From: Streptococcus mitis
GTDB taxonomy: Bacteria; Bacillota; Bacilli; Lactobacillales; Streptococcaceae
Direction of reading: 5' to 3'
Length of the DNA: 64,000 nucleotides
Assembly (NCBI RefSeq): GCF_005144795.1
Contig: NZ_SWFJ01000006.1
Coordinates: 62,001 to 126,000, forward strand
A model generated the notes under the pieces. The model worked only from the letters and a program-made list of their open reading frames with translations. It searched no databases and had not been told where the DNA came from. Numbering within the stretch: the stretch's first letter is position 1; each line of letters begins with the position of its first letter. Positions 34,783-44,590 of the stretch are shown here, in pieces. The position numbers were made by a program, and so were the translations under genes.

Positions 34783-35564
34783 TGGTTTATACTTCACTTT
34801 CCTCAAAAGATGGCAATTACCCTTATCAGCTCAACATTGCCCACCTCTACGGAAATCTCATGAATACCTATGGGGACAATGGAAACATCCTCATGCTCAA
34901 GTATGTGGCTGAAAAACTGGGAGCCCATGTGACGGTTGACATCGTTTCACTTCATGATGATTTTGATGAAAATCACTATGACATCGCCTTTTTCGGTGGT
35001 GGTCAAGACTTTGAACAAAGTATTATTGCAGACGACCTACCTGCCAAAAAAGAAAGCATTGACAACTACATCCAAAACGACGGTGTGGTTCTGGCTATCT
35101 GCGGTGGTTTCCAACTATTGGGTCAATATTATATTGAAGCTTCAGGGAGACGTATCGAAGGGCTAGGTGTCATGGGCCACTACACCCTCAACCAGACCAA
35201 TAACCGTTTTATCGGTGACATCAAGATTCACAATGAAGATTTCGATGAAACATACTATGGTTTTGAAAATCATCAGGGACGTACCTTCCTCTCAGATGAC
35301 CAAAAACCGCTGGGACAGGTTGTCTATGGAAATGGAAATAACGAAGAAAAGGTCGGCGAAGGGGTTCATTATAAGAATGTCTTTGGTTCTTACTTCCACG
35401 GGCCTATCCTCTCTCGTAATGCCAATCTAGCTTATCGCCTAGTCACTACTGCCCTCAAGAAGAAATATGGTCAGGACATTCAACTCCCTGCTTATGAGGA
35501 CATTCTCAGCCAAGAAATCGCTGAAGAATACAGCGACGTCAAAAGCAAGGCTGACTTTTCTTAA
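34782..35564 (+). CDS. gatD: Lipid II isoglutaminyl synthase, glutaminase subunit GatD, 260 aa
   Basis: A class I (triad) glutamine amidotransferase of the cobyric acid synthase-like group. The nucleophile Cys lies in [11 protein letters not shown] (about residue 110), and the catalytic His in GSYFHGPIL. It releases ammonia from glutamine for MurT. The start overlaps the murT stop, and AAAGGAGAT precedes it. A terminator follows. Confidence 0.96.
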   Translation: MVYTSLSSKDGNYPYQLNIAHLYGNLMNTYGDNGNILMLKYVAEKLGAHVTVDIVSLHDDFDENHYDIAFFGGGQDFEQSIIADDLPAKKESIDNYIQNDGVVLAICGGFQLLGQYYIEASGRRIEGLGVMGHYTLNQTNNRFIGDIKIHNEDFDETYYGFENHQGRTFLSDDQKPLGQVVYGNGNNEEKVGEGVHYKNVFGSYFHGPILSRNANLAYRLVTTALKKKYGQDIQLPAYEDILSQEIAEEYSDVKSKADFS

Positions 35565-35582
35565 ACAAAAGGAAATTATATC

Positions 35583-35615
35583 AAAGAACTCTGTTATCTT
35601 GTCGGAGTTCTTTTT
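35583..35615 (+). terminator. murT-gatD terminator
   Basis: AAAGAACTC and GGAGTTCTTT arms with a 12-base loop followed by a T-run. Confidence 0.88.
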
Positions 35616-35691
35616 GTCTATTCTTTTACCCTTCTCCCTTGCATTTTCTCTCATTTTTTGCCAAAATAGAGGGGTAGAAAGAAGGTAGCAT

Positions 35692-36774
35692 ATGTCTAAA
35701 TTACAACAAATCGTAACATATCTTGAATCAGAAAAACTAGACGTCGCTGTCGTATCTGACCCCGTCACAATCAATTACCTCACTGGCTTTTACAGTGATC
35801 CCCATGAACGCCAGATGTTCCTTTTTATCCTAGCTAATCAGGAACCCCTCCTCTTTGTCCCAGCCCTTGAAGTAGAGCGTGCAAGCAGCACTGTTTCCTT
35901 CCCAGTTGTGGGCTATGTAGATTCTGAAAATCCATGGCAAAAAATGAAACATGCTCTTCCGCAACTTGACTTCAAACGTGTCGCTGTTGAGTTTGACAAT
36001 CTCATCTTGACCAAATATCATGGCTTGAAATCAGTTTTTGAAACTGCTGAATTTGACAACCTCACTCCTCGTATCCAACGTATGCGACTCATCAAATCAG
36101 CTGACGAAGTGCAAAAAATGATGGTTGCAGGTCTCTATGCGGACAAGGCTGTTAAGGTTGGTTTTGATAATATTTCTCTTGATAAGACTGAGACAGATAT
36201 CATCGCCCAAATCGACTTTGCCATGAAACGTGAAGGCTATGAAATGAGTTTTGATACCATGGTCTTGACTGGTGATAATGCTGCAAATCCACACGGTATT
36301 CCAGCATCTAATAAGGTTGAAAATGATTCTCTTCTCCTCTTTGACCTGGGTGTTCTCGTCAACGGCTATGCGTCAGATATGACTCGTACAGTCGCAGTCG
36401 GCAAACCTGACCAATTCAAGAAAGACATTTATAACTTGACTCTTGAAGCTCAACAAGCTGCTCTTGACTTTATCAAACCAGGTGTGACTGCCCATGAAGT
36501 GGACCGCGCTGCCCGTGAGGTCATCGAAAAAGCTGGTTACGGCGAGTACTTCAACCACCGTCTTGGTCACGGTATCGGTATGGATGTCCACGAATTCCCA
36601 TCTATCATGGAAGGAAACGACATGATCATCGAAGAAGGCATGTGCTTCTCTGTTGAACCAGGTATCTATATCCCTGGTAAAGTCGGTGTCCGTATCGAAG
36701 ACTGCGGTGTTGTTACCAAGGATGGCTTTGACCTCTTTACAAGCACCAGCAAAGACTTGCTTTATTTTGATTAA
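35692..36774 (+). CDS. pepQ: Xaa-Pro dipeptidase / M24 aminopeptidase, 360 aa
   Basis: A creatinase-like N-terminal domain (1-125) and a pita-bread M24 domain carry the five metal ligands: Asp pair in LLFDLGV and SDMTRT, His in HRLGHGIGMDVHE, and Glu in FSVEPGIY and VRIEDCG. It should cleave X-Pro dipeptides in the cytoplasm. GAAGGTAG precedes the ATG. Monocistronic, followed by a BOX element and a terminator. Confidence 0.93.
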   Translation: MSKLQQIVTYLESEKLDVAVVSDPVTINYLTGFYSDPHERQMFLFILANQEPLLFVPALEVERASSTVSFPVVGYVDSENPWQKMKHALPQLDFKRVAVEFDNLILTKYHGLKSVFETAEFDNLTPRIQRMRLIKSADEVQKMMVAGLYADKAVKVGFDNISLDKTETDIIAQIDFAMKREGYEMSFDTMVLTGDNAANPHGIPASNKVENDSLLLFDLGVLVNGYASDMTRTVAVGKPDQFKKDIYNLTLEAQQAALDFIKPGVTAHEVDRAAREVIEKAGYGEYFNHRLGHGIGMDVHEFPSIMEGNDMIIEEGMCFSVEPGIYIPGKVGVRIEDCGVVTKDGFDLFTSTSKDLLYFD

Positions 36775-36785
36775 TATTCATCTAA

Positions 36786-36935
36786 TACTCAATGAAAATC
36801 AAAGAGCAAACTAGGAAACTAGCCACAGGTTGCTCAAAACACTGTTTTGAGGTTGTAAATAGAACTGACGAAGTCAGTAACCATATCTACGGTAAGGCGA
36901 CGTTGACGCGGTTTGAAGAGATTTTCGAAGAGTAT
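36786..36935 (-). repeat. BOX element, long form
   Basis: It runs from TACTCAATGAAAATC to TTCGAAGAGTAT. It includes a TGACGAAGTCA unit and the boxA core CTACGGTAAGGCGACG, nearly the BOX-A1R primer sequence. Confidence 0.92.
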
Positions 36936-36951
36936 AAAATCTTCCCACAAT

Positions 36952-36999
36952 AAAACGCATAGTATCAAGGTTTTTCAACACCTGATATTATGCGTTTTT
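36952..36999. terminator. Bidirectional terminator between pepQ and the ECF S gene
   Basis: AAAACGCATA and TATGCGTTTT arms with further pairing inside (TATCA/TGATA). Long A- and T-runs on both sides serve both convergent operons. Confidence 0.9.
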
Positions 37000-37028
37000 C
37001 TGATTTTTAAAACTTTTCTCCAGCCGCT

Positions 37029-37490
37029 TTACTTAATTTTCTTAATACTCTGACTAAGCACAAACCCTACAACCATTCCCACGATATTTTGCATGAAATT
37101 TGGTAAAATTTCTGGTAGGGCTGCAGCCCAGCCATTCATCAATGTAGAACCAAAGGCGTAACCCCCTACCATGGCAATCGTTGCTAAGATAAGGCCTAAC
37201 CACTGAGTTTTTCCTTTAAATCCTGCGAAAAATCCCTGCAAACCATGGTTGACCAAGCTAAAGAACATCCACTGAGGATAGCCTGATAAGAGGTCAATCA
37301 AGAAACCTGCTAGTCCTCCGACTACAGCCCCTTCGCGACTACCAAAGTAAAAGGCCGTAAAGAAGACACCCGCATCTAAAAGAGTTAGAATTCCTGTCGG
37401 TGTTGGAATTTTTAAGAAATAACCTAGAACCACAGAAAGGGCGGTTAAGAGGGATACAAGGGCAATTTTAGTTGTTTTTGTTTGCTTCAT
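37029..37490 (-). CDS. ECF transporter S component (vitamin B6 or HMP precursor), 153 aa
   Basis: Five to six membrane segments and the patterns PTPTGILTLLDAGVFFTAFYFGSREGAVVGGLAGFLID fit ECF-type vitamin-binding S components. It overlaps the 3' end of a ThiD/PdxK-type kinase by 23 bases, so the ligand is probably hydroxymethylpyrimidine or a pyridoxine-type B6 vitamer. Energising EcfA/A'/T subunits are encoded elsewhere. This is the last gene of the truA operon. Confidence 0.88.
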   Translation of the reverse strand: MKQTKTTKIALVSLLTALSVVLGYFLKIPTPTGILTLLDAGVFFTAFYFGSREGAVVGGLAGFLIDLLSGYPQWMFFSLVNHGLQGFFAGFKGKTQWLGLILATIAMVGGYAFGSTLMNGWAAALPEILPNFMQNIVGMVVGFVLSQSIKKIK

Positions 37491-38241
37491 ATTGTCTTAC
37501 TCCATACTGATCTGCTTGTGCAATGGCACGGTAAACGAAAGCCTTAGAGCTTTCTACTGCTGGTAAAAGTTCATCACCTTTGACTAGATGACTGGCAATG
37601 CTGGAGGCAAAGGTACAACCTGCACCAGCATTTTGCCCTTGGATAACAGGATTTTCCAACACTGTAAAGGTCTGTCCATCATAAAAGACATCTACAGCCT
37701 TGTCCTGAGTAAGGCGATTGCCTCCCTTGATAATGACTGCTGGCGCTCCTAAGTCATACAATTTCTGTGCTACAGTTTTCATGTCTTCAAGGGTTTTAAT
37801 TTCCTGACCTGTCAATAATTCTGCTTCAGGAAGATTAGGCGTAATCACACTGACATGAGGGAAAAAGCGAATCAACTCTTGGCAGAGTTCACTTACAGCT
37901 ACGTCATGCGTTTCCTTGCAGACCAAAACAGGATCCAATACTACAGGCACTCCTGGGCGTTGTTCGATAAAGTCCAATGCCTTCTCAGCCACACTGACAG
38001 TTGGTAGAAGACCAATCTTAATTCCCCCAAACTCGACATCACGCAAGCTATCTAATTCATGTTGAAAAATGGTATCGTCAGTTGGAAAGACTTCAAATCC
38101 TTTTTCTGTCAAGGCTGTCAAGCAAGTCACTGCTACAAAACCATGCAAGCCGTTCAAGGTATAGGTAGCCAAATCAGCGGACAAACCACCACCACTAAAA
38201 ATATCATTTCCAGAAAGTGCTAAAATACGATTATTCTTCAT
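37468..38241 (-). CDS. thiD: HMP(-P) / pyridoxine kinase of the ThiD family, 257 aa
   Basis: A ribokinase-fold kinase with [18 protein letters not shown] near the start, [10 protein letters not shown] in the middle and the anion-hole/catalytic motif [15 protein letters not shown] near residue 200. ThiD enzymes phosphorylate hydroxymethylpyrimidine, and Gram-positive ThiD/PdxK-type relatives phosphorylate B6 vitamers. The choice is not decided by sequence. It overlaps truA (11 bases) and the S component (23 bases). Confidence 0.88.
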   Translation of the reverse strand: MKNNRILALSGNDIFSGGGLSADLATYTLNGLHGFVAVTCLTALTEKGFEVFPTDDTIFQHELDSLRDVEFGGIKIGLLPTVSVAEKALDFIEQRPGVPVVLDPVLVCKETHDVAVSELCQELIRFFPHVSVITPNLPEAELLTGQEIKTLEDMKTVAQKLYDLGAPAVIIKGGNRLTQDKAVDVFYDGQTFTVLENPVIQGQNAGAGCTFASSIASHLVKGDELLPAVESSKAFVYRAIAQADQYGVRQYEANKNN

Positions 38242-38980
38242 AACGAATCTCCTTTAAATACAAACCATTTGGTGCTGCAGTGGGACCTGCAAGCTGCCTG
38301 TCCTTTTTCTCCAAGATGAGGTCAATCTGCTCTACTGGCATACGATTATTTCCGATTTTGAGCAGCGTCCCCACCATATTGCGAATCTGTTTATACAAGA
38401 AACCATTTCCTGAAAAGGTGAAAGTCAAAAACTGGCCTGTCTCATCAACCCTGAGACTAGCTTCTGTGATGGTGCGAACCTTATCCTCCACACTGGTTCC
38501 AGAGGCTGTAAAGCCTGTGAAATCGTGGGTGCCCTCTAGCTTTTTGATTGCAATCTGCATGCGTTCCACGTCAAGCGGGTAGGGAAAGTGAGTAGCATAG
38601 TGACGGCGCATGGGATTTTTAGGACGACCCCTATCCACAATAAACTCATAGGTCTTGCTGTGCTTGGCATAACGGCAATGAAAATCATCTGCCACAAGCT
38701 CAATCGAAATCACATCAATATCTTCAGGTGACTGAGTGTCTAGAGCAAAACGGAGCTTCTCCTCATCCATTTGATAAGGCAGGTCAAAATGAATCACCTG
38801 TCCCAAAGCATGAACCCCACTATCAGTCCTACCAGCACCGTGAACAGTGATTGCTTTCCCTTTATTGAGTCTCGTCAAGGTTTTTTCAATTTCTTCCTGA
38901 ACACTACGCGCATGAGGCTGGCGCTGAAAACCAGCAAAGACGTAACCGTCATAGGAAATAGTTGCTTTATATCTTGTCAT
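38231..38980 (-). CDS. truA: tRNA pseudouridine synthase A, 249 aa
   Basis: TruA makes pseudouridine at tRNA positions 38-40. The catalytic Asp lies in [15 protein letters not shown] (about residue 52). The frame starts at 38989 with MEV, but [12 protein letters not shown] at 38980 is the normal family start, so I use it. First gene of a three-gene overlapping operon with thiD and an ECF S component. Confidence 0.96.
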   Translation of the reverse strand: MTRYKATISYDGYVFAGFQRQPHARSVQEEIEKTLTRLNKGKAITVHGAGRTDSGVHALGQVIHFDLPYQMDEEKLRFALDTQSPEDIDVISIELVADDFHCRYAKHSKTYEFIVDRGRPKNPMRRHYATHFPYPLDVERMQIAIKKLEGTHDFTGFTASGTSVEDKVRTITEASLRVDETGQFLTFTFSGNGFLYKQIRNMVGTLLKIGNNRMPVEQIDLILEKKDRQLAGPTAAPNGLYLKEIRYEE

Positions 38981-39055
38981 AACTTCCATTTTATCAAGAA
39001 ATTAGTCTGTAGACAAGGCCCTAAAATAAATACTGTATGGGTACAAAAATCCTAA

Positions 39056-39085
39056 AAAGAAAAACTTAGGAACCAATCCTAAGCT
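39056..39085 (-). terminator. MFS gene terminator overlapping its stop codon
   Basis: CTTAGGA and TCCTAAG arms begin within the last codons. A T-rich run follows on the minus strand. Confidence 0.85.
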
Positions 39086-40230
39086 CTCTTTTGAAGTAGG
39101 TACATAACAAAGATAGAAGTTACAATCAACCAAACTCCCAAAATTGTAAAGACCAACATTCCATTTTGTGTTAGTAAGCCAATTGCACTTAGAACGAATG
39201 GGGTCGTAAAGGCTCCGAAACTACAACCTAATACAGCAAATGAAGTTGCTTGATTGAGGAGTTTAGCTGGAATTCTTTCAGAGACAAGTTGAAAGACCGT
39301 CGTCAAGGCTACACTGTAGGCAAAACCAGCCAGAATGCTTCCTGCCACTACCACCCACAAGGATGGAGAGAGGGCGATCACGATTTGTCCTAAGCCGAAG
39401 GTAATACCGGACCAGAGGAGCAGTTTCTCTTTAAAAATAGAAATCAAGAAAGAAAAACTCACACCAGCCACAATCCCAATCAACTGCATGACACTAAGGA
39501 CAAAACTAGATAACTGGGCATCTCCAAGTCCTCTTTCCACCATCAAACTTGGAATACGAATAGTAATAGCCGTATTGGTACAAACTACAACCGCCGCTTC
39601 GATAGCTAGGATAAAAATCAAACCTTTCATTTCCCGAGTTAAGCGACTTGCTTCTTTCTCTTTTTTCTTGACTTCTTTCTTTTCTTTTCCATAAGGGACA
39701 AAGAGCAGATAAAGGGTCAGCACCAAAAATCCAGCACTATAGGCTAAGAAGGTAGCTGTCCAACCAAAGGCCAACAACTGGCCGACTGCCAAGGTAATGA
39801 GAGAAGCCCCAACGACCTCTGCAGAACCGCGTAACCCTAGCATCTGAATTCGCGTTTTTCCTTGATAACGTTCACTGATAATGGAAATGGCCTTAGCATT
39901 GATCATCCCAACACCCAAACCAAAAAGAATCCGTGTTCCAAAAACAAAGGAGTAGGCTTGATACCAGAAGGGAGCCGTCCCGCTGAGTGATAAAATCAGC
40001 AAGCCCAGACTAATCTGTAAGCGCTCAGGAAATATTTTTTCTAAGAAACCATTTAGTAGTAACATAATCATGATCCCGAAAGAAGGCAAGCTCGCTAAGA
40101 GCTCAATTTGTTCCTTAGGATAGCCCTGATAATAGTCAAACATAGCTGGCAGGGCACTCGAGATGGAAAAGGAGGTAATCAAAACGAGGGAGAGAGCCAA
40201 AATACTGGCCCGTTCTAAAAATTGTTTCAT
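39079..40230 (-). CDS. MFS efflux transporter, 383 aa
   Basis: Twelve membrane segments, with FGTRILFGLGVGMINAKAISIISERYQGKTR after segment four and a charged central loop (KEKKEVKKKEKEASRLTREMKG) between the halves. This is the drug-efflux-like MFS layout. Substrate unknown. It stands alone between truA and a BOX element, with a terminator that overlaps its stop codon. Confidence 0.88.
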   Translation of the reverse strand: MKQFLERASILALSLVLITSFSISSALPAMFDYYQGYPKEQIELLASLPSFGIMIMLLLNGFLEKIFPERLQISLGLLILSLSGTAPFWYQAYSFVFGTRILFGLGVGMINAKAISIISERYQGKTRIQMLGLRGSAEVVGASLITLAVGQLLAFGWTATFLAYSAGFLVLTLYLLFVPYGKEKKEVKKKEKEASRLTREMKGLIFILAIEAAVVVCTNTAITIRIPSLMVERGLGDAQLSSFVLSVMQLIGIVAGVSFSFLISIFKEKLLLWSGITFGLGQIVIALSPSLWVVVAGSILAGFAYSVALTTVFQLVSERIPAKLLNQATSFAVLGCSFGAFTTPFVLSAIGLLTQNGMLVFTILGVWLIVTSIFVMYLLQKRA

Positions 40231-40357
40231 GAAATCTCTTTCTATATTTCTCTTAATCTTCTAATTTTTTGATAATTATCAAACAGGCAAGAAAAGAAGA
40301 AGCCTCTTGGGTATATAGACTCCTTCTTAAACTCGAAAATGAATCTCTTGTGTCTTA

Positions 40358-40470
40358 TACTCAATGAAAATCAAAGAGCAAACTAGGAAGCTAGCCGCAG
40401 GTTACTCAAAGCAGTGTTTTGAGGTTGCAGATGGAAACTGACGTGGTTTGAAGAGATTTTCGAAGAGTAT
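40358..40470 (-). repeat. BOX element, short form, touching the stop codon of the Pr6Pr gene
   Basis: It runs from TACTCAATGAAAATC to TTCGAAGAGTAT. Its last T is the first base of the complement of the next gene's stop codon. Confidence 0.9.
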
Positions 40471-41099
40471 TAGGATGACTTTCTCTTGATTTGCTTAATA
40501 AAGTAGAAGATAAATCCTGCCACCATATAGGCAACAAAGATAATCAGACACCACTTGAACACGACATCCCACCCCTTGTTCACATTCAAAAAGAAGTAAG
40601 GGAAGGGACTGACCTTAGAATTAGGAATGTCTAGTTTCAGTACCAAGCCATTAAAAAGAGCAAAAATCATATACAGCAAGGGTAAAATCGTCCACACAAC
40701 TGGATCCCAGATTTTATATTGACCCTGTTTGTCAAAAAAGAGGGTATCTACTAAAAACCAGAGGGGAACGATATAGTGGCAAAGGAAATTTTCCAGAGTA
40801 TAGAAATTAGTCGCAATGGGCGCTAAAAGGAAATGGTAAATCACACAGGTAATCATGATACTCATGGTGACCCCACCTTTTAAGCGCAGGAGACTTGGCC
40901 TTTGCCAGTTTTCACCTAAACGGCTCATAACCTTTAGTAGATAGAGCGTAAAAATCGCTACTAAGAGGTTGGACAGAACCGTGTAATAGAGAAGCATCCC
41001 AAATCCACCATGCTTGGCGATTTCAAGATAAACTCCCGTAAAAGCCGCTAGAAACAAGAAGATACGGCTATAAAATGTAAGTTTGTAGTTTTTTGACAT
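40470..41099 (-). CDS. Pr6Pr-family integral membrane protein, 209 aa
   Basis: Six membrane segments are evident (about 10-28, 34-54, 73-92, 104-120, 132-152 and 178-200). The HYIVPLWFLVDTLFFDKQGQY region and the overall layout fit the Pr6Pr (FAR-17a/AIG1-like) family. Function is unknown. The start is two bases past the phnA stop, so the two form one transcript. The stop codon is formed against a BOX element. Confidence 0.83.
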   Translation of the reverse strand: MSKNYKLTFYSRIFLFLAAFTGVYLEIAKHGGFGMLLYYTVLSNLLVAIFTLYLLKVMSRLGENWQRPSLLRLKGGVTMSIMITCVIYHFLLAPIATNFYTLENFLCHYIVPLWFLVDTLFFDKQGQYKIWDPVVWTILPLLYMIFALFNGLVLKLDIPNSKVSPFPYFFLNVNKGWDVVFKWCLIIFVAYMVAGFIFYFIKQIKRKSS

Positions 41100-41101
41100 G
41101 C

Positions 41102-41440
41102 TTAAATTTTCTTCACAAACTCTGATTTGAGTTTCATGGCACCGAAGCCATCAATCTTACAGTCAATATTGTGGTCGCCTTCTACGATGCGGATATTTTT
41201 CACGCGCGTCCCTTGTTTCAAATCTTTTGGCGCACCTTTTACTTTCAAATCCTTGATGAGGGTTACAGTATCACCGTCAGCCAATTTATTTCCGTTGGCA
41301 TCGATAGCAACAAGGCCCTCTTCTACATCTGCAACTTCAGCAGGATTCCACTCATGAGCACACTCTGGGCAAACCAGTAGGGCACCGTCTTCGTAGACAT
41401 ACTCTGAATTACATTTTGGGCAATTTGGTAAGTTGTTCAT
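41102..41440 (-). CDS. phnA: PhnA/YjdM zinc-ribbon protein, 112 aa
   Basis: An N-terminal zinc ribbon with CPKC and CPEC pairs (about 8-30) is followed by a small beta domain ([37 protein letters not shown]). The historical name PhnA does not imply phosphonate use here, and the biochemical role is not settled. GGAGAAACC precedes the ATG. First gene with the downstream Pr6Pr gene. Confidence 0.92.
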   Translation of the reverse strand: MNNLPNCPKCNSEYVYEDGALLVCPECAHEWNPAEVADVEEGLVAIDANGNKLADGDTVTLIKDLKVKGAPKDLKQGTRVKNIRIVEGDHNIDCKIDGFGAMKLKSEFVKKI

Positions 41441-41552
41441 GGTTTCTCCTTATCATCATTCACTATTCTTTGAAAATCAAAATTTCTCGAACAGCAACTA
41501 TTATACCTTAAAATCAGCATTTTGACAAATGAGTCGCCGGAGGAGTAAAGAA

Positions 41553-41586
41553 AAAATCATGTAACTTTTTCTGCTACATGATTTTT
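41553..41586. terminator. dpr terminator
   Basis: AAAATCATGTA and TACATGATTTT arms about 60 bases beyond the dpr stop, with A- and T-runs on both sides. A second hairpin (TATCATGAG/CTCATGATA, 41599-41631) lies between it and dpr. Confidence 0.85.
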
Positions 41587-41647
41587 AAAAGATAGTTTAT
41601 CATGAGTAGTGATACAGAAACTCATGATAGAAAGGGGTGCATTTATA

Positions 41648-42166
41648 TTACAAACCAGGTGCTTGTCCAAGTTCTGCTGCAAGCATCCAGATTGTTTTAT
41701 CAGTTTCAGTTTTAGCATCTGCAAAGATACCGTTTGTCACATCGTCACCTTCTTCATCAGTGATATCCAAACCTTTTTGGAAAAGTTCTGACAAATAACG
41801 GTAGATAACAAGGACACGTTCCAAGCTTTCTTCAACATTACGGTATTCACCAGCTTCTTCTTCGATTTCACTGTTTTGAAGGAATTCTGTCAAAGTAGAG
41901 AATGGGCTTCCACCAAGTGTGATCAAGCGTTCGCTGATTTCATCCAAGTGACCATCAAGAGCATCCATGTACTCATCCATTTTTGGATGCCATACAAGGA
42001 AACCACGGCCACGCATGTACCAGTGTACTTGGTGCAAGGCAACGTGGGCTACGTACAAATCAGCAACAGCTTGGTTCAATACTTCCTTTGTTTTTGCCAA
42101 TGCTACTGGCGCTGCTTTTGTTAATGATGTTACGTCTTTTACTGCTTCTTTTTTCAATTCTACCAT
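41648..42166 (-). CDS. dpr: Dps-like peroxide resistance protein Dpr, 172 aa
   Basis: Dpr forms a 12-subunit shell that oxidises and stores Fe(II), protecting catalase-negative streptococci from hydrogen peroxide. Dps ferroxidase residues are visible in [34 protein letters not shown] (about 45-85), followed by [14 protein letters not shown]. The promoter has a palindrome over its -10. In pneumococcus lytC lies between dpr and tpiA; here it is absent. Confidence 0.95.
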   Translation of the reverse strand: MVELKKEAVKDVTSLTKAAPVALAKTKEVLNQAVADLYVAHVALHQVHWYMRGRGFLVWHPKMDEYMDALDGHLDEISERLITLGGSPFSTLTEFLQNSEIEEEAGEYRNVEESLERVLVIYRYLSELFQKGLDITDEEGDDVTNGIFADAKTETDKTIWMLAAELGQAPGL

Positions 42167-42218
42167 TTTATTTTACCTCATTCATTATTATTTGTAAGCA
42201 CTTCTTAGTGTTTACTCT

Positions 42219-42250
42219 CTTAGTATACTACTAAGGAAAACCAATAGCAA
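42219..42250 (-). promoter_or_regulatory. dpr promoter with palindrome over the -10
   Basis: TTGCTA and TATACT are 17 bases apart on the minus strand. The palindrome CTTAGTA-TAC-TACTAAG (42219-42235) covers the -10, a repressor-like placement. It resembles Fur/PerR-type 7-1-7 sites only loosely. Confidence 0.65.
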
Positions 42251-42326
42251 GCCAAATGACTCACATGAGAAAAGTTGCAATAGACTGATAATTTAAGAAA
42301 AGTTTGACATTATTTTATTAGCTGAT

Positions 42327-42957
42327 TTAATCAGATTTGCTTGAAAATTGGCTTTGGTAAAGTTCATAATAAAAGCCTTTTGCTTGGAGTGAGCTTTCAT
42401 AATTTCCCTGCTCAATAATCTGTCCATCCTTAAGAACGAGAATCTTATTTGCTTCTTGAATGGTCGAAAGGCGATGTGCAATGACAAAGCTGGTCCTTCC
42501 TTTCATCAATCGTTTCGTGATTTTTTGAATCAAGAGTTCCAAACAGGTATCAACAGAGGAAGTCGCTTCATCAAAAATAAGAATTTTAAAATTGGTTAGA
42601 GAGCACGCACGATGGTCAAGAGTTGTTTTTGCCCGAGGGAAATATTGCTGGAGTCTTGGTTCATCTCCATGTTATAACCACCAGGAAGAGTTCGGATAAA
42701 ATGGTCTACATTAGCCGCTTTGGCGGCTTCTATTATTTCTTCGTCACTGGCGTTAAGATTTCCAAAATAGAGGTTTTCTTTGATCGTACCTTCATAAAGC
42801 CAAGCATCCTGTAAGACCATCCCAAACTGACGGCGGTAGTCTTGGCATGACAACTGGTTAATATCCTGCCCGTCAACCAAGATTATATCTGCTCTAACAT
42901 CATAAAAACGTATGAGTAGATTGATCAAGGTCGTCTTACCAGCTCCTGTAGGAAAAA
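42327..42957 (-). pseudogene. 3' remnant of an ABC exporter (fused permease-ATPase) gene
   Basis: Only the ATPase part survives. It begins within Walker A (PTGAGKTT) at about 42955 and continues through VLQDAWLYEGTIKENL and the signature ISLGQKQLLT. At about 42599 a one-base frameshift separates it from Walker B (ILIFDEATSSVDT) and the switch VIAHRLSTI, which end at 42327. The permease domain, start codon and promoter are missing. It lies where pneumococci carry lytC. The fragment is not expected to function. Confidence 0.88.
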
Positions 42958-42993
42958 ATTCCTATTTCACAAGAACTCTCCAAACAAAAACAA

Positions 42994-43034
42994 GACAGGC
43001 AGTCAAAGTCACCTAGTGCTTTTGACTGTCTGTC
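42994..43034 (-). terminator. tpiA terminator
   Basis: GACAGGCAGTCAAA and TTTGACTGTCTGTC arms lie just beyond the tpiA stop, with TTGTTTTTG following on the minus strand. Confidence 0.85.
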
Positions 43035-43048
43035 TGGAATAACTTAGA

Positions 43049-43807
43049 TTATTTTACAAAGTCAAGCAATGCCAAGAAACTTTCAGCTTCAAGTGACGCA
43101 CCACCAACAAGGGCACCGTCAACGTCTGGGCAAGCCATGTATGAAGCAACGTTTTCAGGTTTAACAGAACCGCCGTATTGAACACGAACTTTGTCTGCAA
43201 CTTCTTGACCGAAGTCAGCAGCTACAACGTCACGAACAACTTTACACATTTTTTGTGCGTCGTCTTGTGAAGCTGATTTACCAGTGCCGATAGCCCAGAT
43301 TGGCTCATAAGCGATAACTGAGGCAGCAACTTGTTCAGCAGTCAATCCAGCCAATGCAGCAGATACTTGAGCACCTACAAATTCAGCAGCTTTACCAGCT
43401 TCGTAAGTTTCAAGTGATTCACCACAACAGATGATTGGAAGCATACCGTTTGCAAAGATTGCTTTTGCTTTTTTGTTGATATCTTCGTCAGTTTCATGGA
43501 AGTAGTCACGGCGTTCTGAGTGGCCGATAACAACGTAGTCAGTACCGATTTCTTTCAAAACTTGTGGGCTTGTTTCACCAGTGAAAGCACCTGCATTTTC
43601 AAAGTAACAGTTTTGAGCAGCAACTTTAAGGTTTGAACCTTTTGCAGCAGCAAGAACCGTTGTCAAATCAAGAGCTGGAGCTGCGATACCTGCTTCAACA
43701 AGATCTGATGAAGGAAGTTTTGATACAACTGCTTCAACGAATGCTTTAGCTTCTTCTGGATTTTTGTTCATTTTCCAGTTACCAGCGATAAATGGTTTAC
43801 GTGACAT
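43049..43807 (-). CDS. tpiA: Triosephosphate isomerase, 252 aa
   Basis: It interconverts dihydroxyacetone phosphate and glyceraldehyde-3-phosphate. Catalytic residues are in GNWKMN (Lys), IGHSERR (His) and [11 protein letters not shown] (Glu); the phosphate loop is YGGSVKPEN. The frame extends to 43828, but the ATG at 43807 follows GAGGT and gives the normal [14 protein letters not shown] start. Strongly biased codons mark high expression. Confidence 0.98.
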   Translation of the reverse strand: MSRKPFIAGNWKMNKNPEEAKAFVEAVVSKLPSSDLVEAGIAAPALDLTTVLAAAKGSNLKVAAQNCYFENAGAFTGETSPQVLKEIGTDYVVIGHSERRDYFHETDEDINKKAKAIFANGMLPIICCGESLETYEAGKAAEFVGAQVSAALAGLTAEQVAASVIAYEPIWAIGTGKSASQDDAQKMCKVVRDVVAADFGQEVADKVRVQYGGSVKPENVASYMACPDVDGALVGGASLEAESFLALLDFVK

Positions 43808-43904
43808 TTCACATACCTCTTTTTTCAATTTATTTTCTATTTATTTTATCACAATTAAACACAGCTTGCAAATCTTACTCGGATTTCAATCCTGCTTCCA
43901 ACGA

Positions 43905-44582
43905 TTAATCTTTCCAAAGATCCATAGCATTTCTAAAATCTGCAGATACCTGTGTCAACTGAGGATTGCTTGTTTCTCTCTCTGCCCGTTTAGCCTCGAT
44001 TTGAGCCACACTTTTGATACCTTCATGGCGCCAGTTTCTCAAAATCGCCTGAATGTACTTCCAGTTTGGTTTTCCATTCAAAACAGCTTCACGAAGAGCT
44101 TCCTTAATCACGTCAGCACTGGTTCCATCTTCCTTTAGCGTCTTGGTCAAATCCTCAATCTCAAAAGGGGTCAACAAGCGTCCCAATTCCTGCTGGAAGG
44201 TTTCCACCAAATCTTTAAGCTGATTTTTAGGTGTCAGCTGATCTGAACTTGAATGAACTGCTCCAAGCAAGTCATCCAAACGTTCCAAAGCCAAACTAGC
44301 ATCAAAAAGCAATTCAATTTCACCATTCAATTCGATGGTTCGATACTGAAGCAGTCCCCTTTCCGTCAGATTGGAAATGGCCTGATTGACATCCGAAATT
44401 TCCTTACCAATCCTTTCAGCAATCTGGCTTGGGGACATTTCTTCTAAGCCTGTCGTATTTTGCAAATAGAAAAATTGCCAGACCAGAAAATCGTCGCTGG
44501 AAGGAAAGAGTTCCTTAAAATGCAAGAGCAGGGCACTCGGTAAAACCAAGTTCCCTGATTTAAAAGCGTCTAAATATGTCAT
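43905..44582 (-). CDS. DnaD-domain protein, 225 aa
   Basis: An N-terminal winged-helix part (about 15-95) and a C-terminal DnaD/DnaB_2 domain (about 120-200) including RLLTPFEIEDLTKTLKEDG and KYIQAILRNWRHEGIK, with the YxxxIL motif that binds single-stranded DNA. It is probably the replication-restart initiator DnaD. It starts eight bases after metA, so it may be read from the metA promoter. Confidence 0.9.
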   Translation of the reverse strand: MTYLDAFKSGNLVLPSALLLHFKELFPSSDDFLVWQFFYLQNTTGLEEMSPSQIAERIGKEISDVNQAISNLTERGLLQYRTIELNGEIELLFDASLALERLDDLLGAVHSSSDQLTPKNQLKDLVETFQQELGRLLTPFEIEDLTKTLKEDGTSADVIKEALREAVLNGKPNWKYIQAILRNWRHEGIKSVAQIEAKRAERETSNPQLTQVSADFRNAMDLWKD

Positions 44583-44590
44583 AATTCCTC

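Noticed and set aside
42327..42928. Two separate short ABC ATPase genes
   Set aside because: Both are parts of one ATPase domain split by a frameshift, and the first begins with a TTG inside Walker A, so they are treated as one pseudogene.
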